Positions 59,767-64,000 of a DNA stretch of 64,000 nt are shown here, in pieces; the stretch's first letter is position 1, and each line of letters begins with the position of its first letter. The stretch covers positions 27,311,398-27,375,397 of the forward strand of contig JAUJPP010000003.1 in NCBI GenBank assembly GCA_030562195.1, written 5' to 3'. Under the pieces are notes generated by a model, which was given only the letters and a program-made list of their open reading frames with translations, had not been told where the DNA came from and made no database searches. The DNA is from Nipponacmea schrenckii. Its lineage: Eukaryota > Mollusca > Gastropoda > Lottiidae. A program made the position numbers and the translations under genes.

Positions 59767-59961
59767 ATGAAAAAAATAGATCTGCTCACAGAACTCTTAT
59801 TGCTATTGAACACCCACGTTAGTAAATTTAACTTAACCTACCCGGGTAGAACAGAAGTCAAATCAATATGTGCTATTCTGTCGAGAACAGATTTTGGTAT
59901 CTCCGAGCAATATCCTAAGGAAACATTAGAGAAAACGAAAATCCTTACGGAGTATCTTTAA
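59767..59961 (+). pseudogene. LINE ORF1-like C-terminal fragment
   Basis: A 64-residue frame containing RTDFGISEQYPKETLEKTKI. The pattern FG(I/V)S(E/Q)Q(Y/F)P-E followed by basic residues is common at the C-terminus of L1-type ORF1-like proteins in invertebrate genomes. The usual upstream coiled coil and RNA-binding domain are not visible. It sits just after the 75-bp array and appears to be a fragment. Confidence 0.4.
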
Positions 59962-60119
59962 ACGCTAAACAGAGAAGCATGAGGTGTATTTGGTTCGGGA
60001 CTAACTGTTTGATAATGGTAGGCCTTTTGAATAGGAAAGATTGTCCATACTTAGTTGGAACATAAATAGTGGTCTTCGAGGAAAAAGTTAAAAGACGCTG
60101 TGTTTATAAATATCATAAA

Positions 60120-60985
60120 CAGCCGGCAGTATAAAGTTAGTTTGTTATTCGTGATTCGTGAATAAATAACGAATAACAAACAAATTCACATCTTATTCGT
60201 TATTCGTTTTTGACGAAAGGTGTAGTCCCTTTAATCTAGCTTCAATTTATTTGATATATTGTATTATTGTTTCCACTGTAAAAGGGGATGAGAGAGTGTC
60301 CTGGATTATAAATCTAGTGCTGACTGTGCATGCATGTTTGTACTGGACAGCTTGCATCGAGCTACGCCAACCAATGGTCTGCGGGTTGGACATCCAGGGT
60401 TCAGGTCGTGGTATAAGAGAGCCTGTCAGGGGTCGGGAGTCAAAACAGAGGAGGATTCGCCGCCACCAATCCCCGATATCTCTCTCTCACTACCTTTTAG
60501 AAGATCTATACCTAATAAAACAATGTAAAACACGTCTTTTAAACAACTAGAAGTATTACAATAACGAATAACGAAAGGCGAAAAGCGAATAACCAATAAC
60601 CAATAACGAGAAGCGAATAACCAATAACGAGAAAAAAAAAACGAAAAACGAATACCCCCTCTTGGTGCTTACAAAATAAAAGAATAACAAATTTCATAGT
60701 CTCTGTTTCTTCTTATAAATTCCTATTTTCAAAGTCAAAGTCATTTAAACATCTAGAAGTGCTACAATAACGAATAACGAAAAACGAAAAATGAGTAACG
60801 AAAACGAATAACGAATAACGAATATCCTCCTCTTGGTGCTTACAAAAGAACGAATAAAAACGAGAAAAAACGAAAAAAACGAAAATCCTCCTCTTGGTGC
60901 TGACAAAAGAACGAATAAGGAAAAGAAAAGCCAAATTGAGAAAAAACGAGAAACGAATAGCGAATATCCCCCTCTTGGTGCTCAC
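60120..60985. repeat. GAATAACGAA-type degenerate repeats with a conserved CCTCTTGGTGCT block
   Basis: CGAATAACGAA(A)ACG words occur at 60160-60200 (in both orientations) and densely from 60560. The block CCTCTTGGTGCTTACAAAA occurs at about 60657, 60830, 60890 and 60971 (the third as ...GCTGACAAAA, the fourth as ...GCTCACAAAA), each followed by (A)GAA(C/T)AA or AGCGAATA. Long open frames on either strand here (60713-60985, 60833-61114) come from these A-rich repeats. Confidence 0.7.
60330..60520. other. GC-rich island, possible decayed SINE
   Basis: The stretch is clearly more GC-rich than its surroundings. It contains ATCCAGGGTTCAGGTCGTGG, which resembles a tRNA box B. A box A is not convincing. 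It may be a diverged SINE; nothing else can be supported. Confidence 0.3.
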
Positions 60986-61990
60986 AAAAGAGCGAATAGC
61001 ATACAGAATAGCCTCTGTGAAGTTCTCCTAAACCTGGATAACCTATCTGTTATTCATTTTTTCTTTGTTTTTTTTTTATATTTCGCTATTTTTTTTAGTC
61101 GTTTTTGGGAATAAGCTGATAAACATAAACCTCTTCGTAAAAATGATAACGAATAACGAACCAACTTCACTCGGCTTAAACAGCCTCGATTTTATTTGGT
61201 TGGTTTGTTTTGGTTTAAGCCCTTCCCCCTCTTACCCTTGACGACTGTAAGAGCTGTACTATAAACAACAACATCTCATAATAGCGGATGCTTGGGTGTG
61301 CACATGATTTAGGGGCACTGAAGCTTGACTCACAAGAATCCAAATATCTATCTATGTTGTGTTTATTTACCACATGCACGATTAAACTATTATAAAGATA
61401 TAGACATGTCTGTTTTTAACCTGGTTGAGCTTTAAAGTTGGTTTCCCATGTATTCTCAAGTTCAAAAGACCTATGTGGACGTAGAAATGCATGTTGAATC
61501 CATTTGACTATGATCTGCTTTGAAACGCTAAATTTAGACTCCATATTTGTTCACGTGACCAAACGACGACATATGAATGGAGGTATATAAGAATTGATTT
61601 TGTATTTTATTATTAGTGAGTTAAAACTTATTTGAATTAATTCATAATGTTTTTACAAAGTGATATTTAAACGTTTTATTGCCTTTTGCTAGAGATAATA
61701 AATGGAATACCAAAATGACATTGTTGTTGTGGAAAATATTAAGGAATGTGGGCAAGTACGCATGCGTGCATACTTAACAACAACAGCGTCCGGTTATCTA
61801 CCGAATTAACAGACTGGATGATCAAAAAAAAGATCAACGACATTTGATCGAAATTTGAGACTTGACGTACATACCTATGGTAGTACCCTACCGAGGGAAA
61901 TCCCGTCATAAATAGCCCAATAACTAGTTAAATCAAGGACTTGTGGGACCATCTGGTAATTTTCCCAGTCATTAGAACACCTCTACTTTT
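60986..61990. other. Intergenic DNA, no gene recognised
   Basis: Ordinary AT-rich sequence. Confidence 0.45.
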
Positions 61991-62110
61991 ATTACCGGTC
62001 CAATTATGTTATATATATATATAATATATTGTTTCCCTTATTTTCTATATATATATATATAACATAATTGGACCGGTAATTTATATATATGAAAATAAGG
62101 GAAACAAACT
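61991..62110. repeat. Two interleaved palindromes (A-B-A'-B')
   Basis: A is ATTACCGGTCCAATTATGTT at 61991, with its reverse complement A' ending at 62080. B is TTGTTTCCCTTATTTTC at 62029, with its reverse complement B' (GAAAATAAGGGAAACAA) ending at about 62107. Because B lies inside the A loop and B' outside A', the two stems cannot be nested. The intervening sequence is nearly all TA. Confidence 0.85.
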
Positions 62111-62271
62111 TTAATGTGTAAAATAGTAGCATATTTCTTGTTATTAGTGATTTTAACGTTAGAAGGAGTGACGTCCCCGATACGATTAACGATAACTTCC
62201 AACCAATACTGATATCGATATAGAGAATAGAAATTCGTATGAAAGTTATATATTATGCCTTCTATCTGTCT

Positions 62272-62870
62272 TCTTCGGCTGCTCACATACGACATAATTA
62301 TTTTTTTTTATTTTGAATTTAAAAATTTATTTTCCACGAAGGTGAAAAGTGGGTGATAAGTGAAAAAAAAATTTCCTTGTGGACATTTTTGTCAAATGTC
62401 ACCCACTTTTCACTTGGTGAAAATACTGTATTTTCACCTTGATGGAAAATACAGTTTTTTACGGTGGCTGACATACGACATTTTAACTTTTAATTTTGAA
62501 TTAAAAACTTTTACTTTTCACCTAGGTGAAAATTAATTTTTAATTAAAAACTTCAATTTTCACCATGGTGAAAATAATTTCCACCAAGGTGATAATTCAA
62601 CGAATAAATGATTAAAAACTTCGATTTTCACCTTGGTGGAAATTATTTTCACCTAGGTGATAATTCAGGGAATAAATAATTAAAAACTTCAATTTCCACC
62701 ATGGTGAAAATTAATTGAATAAATGATTAAAAACTTCAATTTTCACCTTGGTGGAAATTATTTTCACCAAGGTGATAATTCAAGGAATAAATAATTAAAA
62801 ACTTCAATTTTTACCTTGGTGGAAATTATTTTCACCTAGGTGATATTTCAAGGGATAAATAACCTGAGTT
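62272..62870. repeat. Palindrome-rich tandem repeat: CACC(WW)GGTG boxes
   Basis: From 62512 the 10-mers CACCTAGGTG, CACCATGGTG, CACCAAGGTG and CACCTTGGTG recur every 20-40 bp, joined by AATTAAAAACTTCAATTTT and GATAATTCAAGGAATAAAT words. The first part holds two diverged copies of a CACATACGACAT / GACATACGACAT terminus (62285, 62467), the second preceded by TACGGTGGCTG. A separate 15-bp stem GTGAAAAGTGGGTGA / TCACCCACTTTTCAC lies at 62342-62413. Inverted copies continue at 63896-64000. Confidence 0.85.
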
Positions 62871-62885
62871 CTGAAACCACTTTTT

Positions 62886-63592
62886 ATACGCCCACATTAT
62901 AATGTGGTCGTATATTGTCACCCCTGTTCGTCCGTCCGTCGGTCCGTCCGTCGGTCTGTCCGTCCACAATTGGCTTGTGAACGCGATAGAGACTACAGTT
63001 TTTGTCGAATTTGAATGAAACTTGCTGTGATCATTTATATTGATGAGATCTTGGACAAGTTCGAAATTGGCGATTTTTCGATGAATGTTTTTTGAGTTAT
63101 TGCACTTGACTTAGCCAAAACGCGTCAAAATTGGCTTGTGAACGCGATAGAGACTACAGTTTTCATCAGATTTGAATGAAATTTGGTGTTATCATTTATA
63201 TTGATGAAATCTTGGACAAGTTTGATAGTGAAGATTTTTTGGTGAACGTTTTTTGAGTTATTGGCCTTGACTAGGTCAAATTGCGTCGAAATAGACTTGT
63301 GAACACGATAAAGACAACAGTTTTCATCTGATTTGAATGAAATTTGGTGTGATCATTGAAGTTGATGTCATCTTGGTCAAGTTCGAATTGTCGTTTCGAT
63401 ATACTGTTTTTGAGTTATTGCACTTGACTTAGTCAAAACGCGGATTGTGATTGCGATAGACAATACAGATTTCATCTGATTTTAATGAAATTTGGTGTGA
63501 ACATTTATATTGACGAGAACTTGGATTGGACCTAAATAATCTTAGAGTTTATCCTTTATTAAAACAGAAAATATATTTTAAAGTGGGCGTAT
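62886..63592. mobile_element. 707-bp element with ATACGCCCAC inverted ends and four internal ~160-bp repeats
   Basis: Ends are ATACGCCCAC (62886) and GTGGGCGTAT (63592). Next to the left end are a palindrome CCACATTATAATGTGG and a GTCC/GTCG-type tract (62927-62965). Four tandem modules follow, marked by CTTGTGAACGCGATAGAGAC at about 62973 and 63133 and by related words at 63296 and 63443. Each module has TTTGAATGAAA(C/T)TTG, ATTTATATTGATGA and TTGAGTTATTG words. It looks like a non-autonomous DNA transposon. Confidence 0.72.
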
Positions 63593-63617
63593 CTTGCTAG
63601 TCAACCACTTGTTTAGG

Positions 63618-63702
63618 GTGGTTCATGGCTCAGTTGTTAGCGAGATGGACTGTCATCTGCTTGGCGACTAGGTGCCGTGGGTTCGAATCCCGATCGGTGT
63701 AA
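63618..63702 (+). mobile_element. tRNA-derived SINE head
   Basis: A box A, TGGCTCAGTTGTTAGCGAG (from 63626), and a near-perfect box B, GGTTCGAATCC (63680-63690), are followed by an A-rich run. The two boxes are about 43 bp apart. The acceptor stem does not form, so this is a SINE or relic, not a tRNA gene. It lies just outside the 62886-63592 element, near the centre of a larger palindrome. Confidence 0.6.
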
Positions 63703-63775
63703 GAAAAAACTGAAGTCTGAATCCTAGGCCCGTGCTTTCCCGAAACTACGAGATAGAAGTCCCCCCCCTATCCCA

Positions 63776-64000
63776 AATCAAACTTGTCCAAGATCTTATC
63801 GGTATAATCCTACACGCAAAATTTTACTAAAATCCAACCAAAACTGCAGTCTCTATATCCCGTTCAAAAGCCAATTGTGGTCCGGAAATTGGAAATTGAA
63901 GTTTTTAATTATTTATTCGTTGAATTATCACCTTGGTGGAAATTATTTTCACCATGGTGAAAATTGAAGTTTTTAATTAAAAATTAATTTTCACCTAGGT
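63776..64000. repeat. Right half of a nested palindrome, truncated by the window edge
   Basis: 63776-63885 is the reverse complement of the CCACAATTGGCTTGTGAACG ... GATCTTGGACAAG module at 62963-63060. 63896-64000 is the reverse complement of the CACC(WW)GGTG repeat at 62500-62870. The order is inverted as well, so the whole unit 62500-64000 is a mirror structure whose right arm runs off the window. Confidence 0.75.

Noticed and set aside
60713..61114. Opposing ORFs of about 90 aa
   Set aside because: Both derive from the same A-rich GAATAACGAA repeats.
63618..63702. Functional tRNA gene
   Set aside because: Good A and B boxes but no acceptor or anticodon stem that pairs; SINE head preferred. 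The same applies to 19985-20055 and 28125-28222.

Overview
This is an AT-rich, intron-rich eukaryotic window. It holds one clearly recognisable host gene in a large amount of repetitive DNA. The gene structure, the tRNA-derived SINEs, the BEL/Pao retroelement and the repeat with ATACGCCCAC ends plus a GTCC-rich tract all suggest a lophotrochozoan animal, most likely a mollusc. The species cannot be fixed from the sequence alone.

Left part (1-17.4 kb): a complete MyoD-family myogenic bHLH transcription factor gene on the minus strand. Only exon 1 is visible as a long ORF. Exons 2 and 3 were found by reading the minus strand for splice sites and frame: exon 1 15551-16378, exon 2 6995-7076, exon 3 1696-1832. 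The joined product is 348 residues. It has the His/Cys-rich and tryptophan motif, the bHLH domain, and the C-terminal helix-III motif [13 protein letters not shown]. Both introns are large (8.5 and 5.2 kb) and carry foldback elements, SINE tails and decayed tandem repeats. A candidate promoter lies at 16.4-17.1 kb.

Middle part (17.4-50.9 kb): no confident gene, but a series of unrelated tandem arrays. These are a CpG-dense 30-bp array 1.1 kb upstream of MyoD (17.5-19.0 kb), an 84-116-bp array rich in GCCATCTT motifs (20.4-21.2 kb), a 4.2-kb array of a 20-bp unit (30.0-34.3 kb), an AT-rich ~25-bp array (39.5-40.5 kb), a 38-bp array (42.5-43.5 kb) and a 4-kb array of a 40-bp unit (45.0-49.0 kb). 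The last sits in the middle of a ~7.7-kb inverted repeat (43.35-51.01 kb) whose inner arms are nearly identical. A short, unusually GC-rich block at 23.16-23.26 kb is either an unassigned exon or a conserved regulatory element.

Right part (51-64 kb): mobile-element territory. It contains the 5' end of a broken BEL/Pao LTR retrotransposon (LTR, gag, start of protease), a DIRS-like fragment, a full-length tRNA-derived SINE with target-site duplications, a 488-bp MITE flanked by TTAA, a 75-bp tandem array, a LINE ORF1-like fragment, an interleaved A-B-A'-B' palindrome, and a nested palindrome built of CACC(WW)GGTG repeats around an ATACGCCCAC-ended element and another tRNA-like SINE head.

Apart from MyoD and the decayed retroelement pieces I see no protein-coding gene I can support. 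Most other ORFs are by-products of tandem repeats or AT-rich noise. Tandem arrays make up roughly a fifth of the window.
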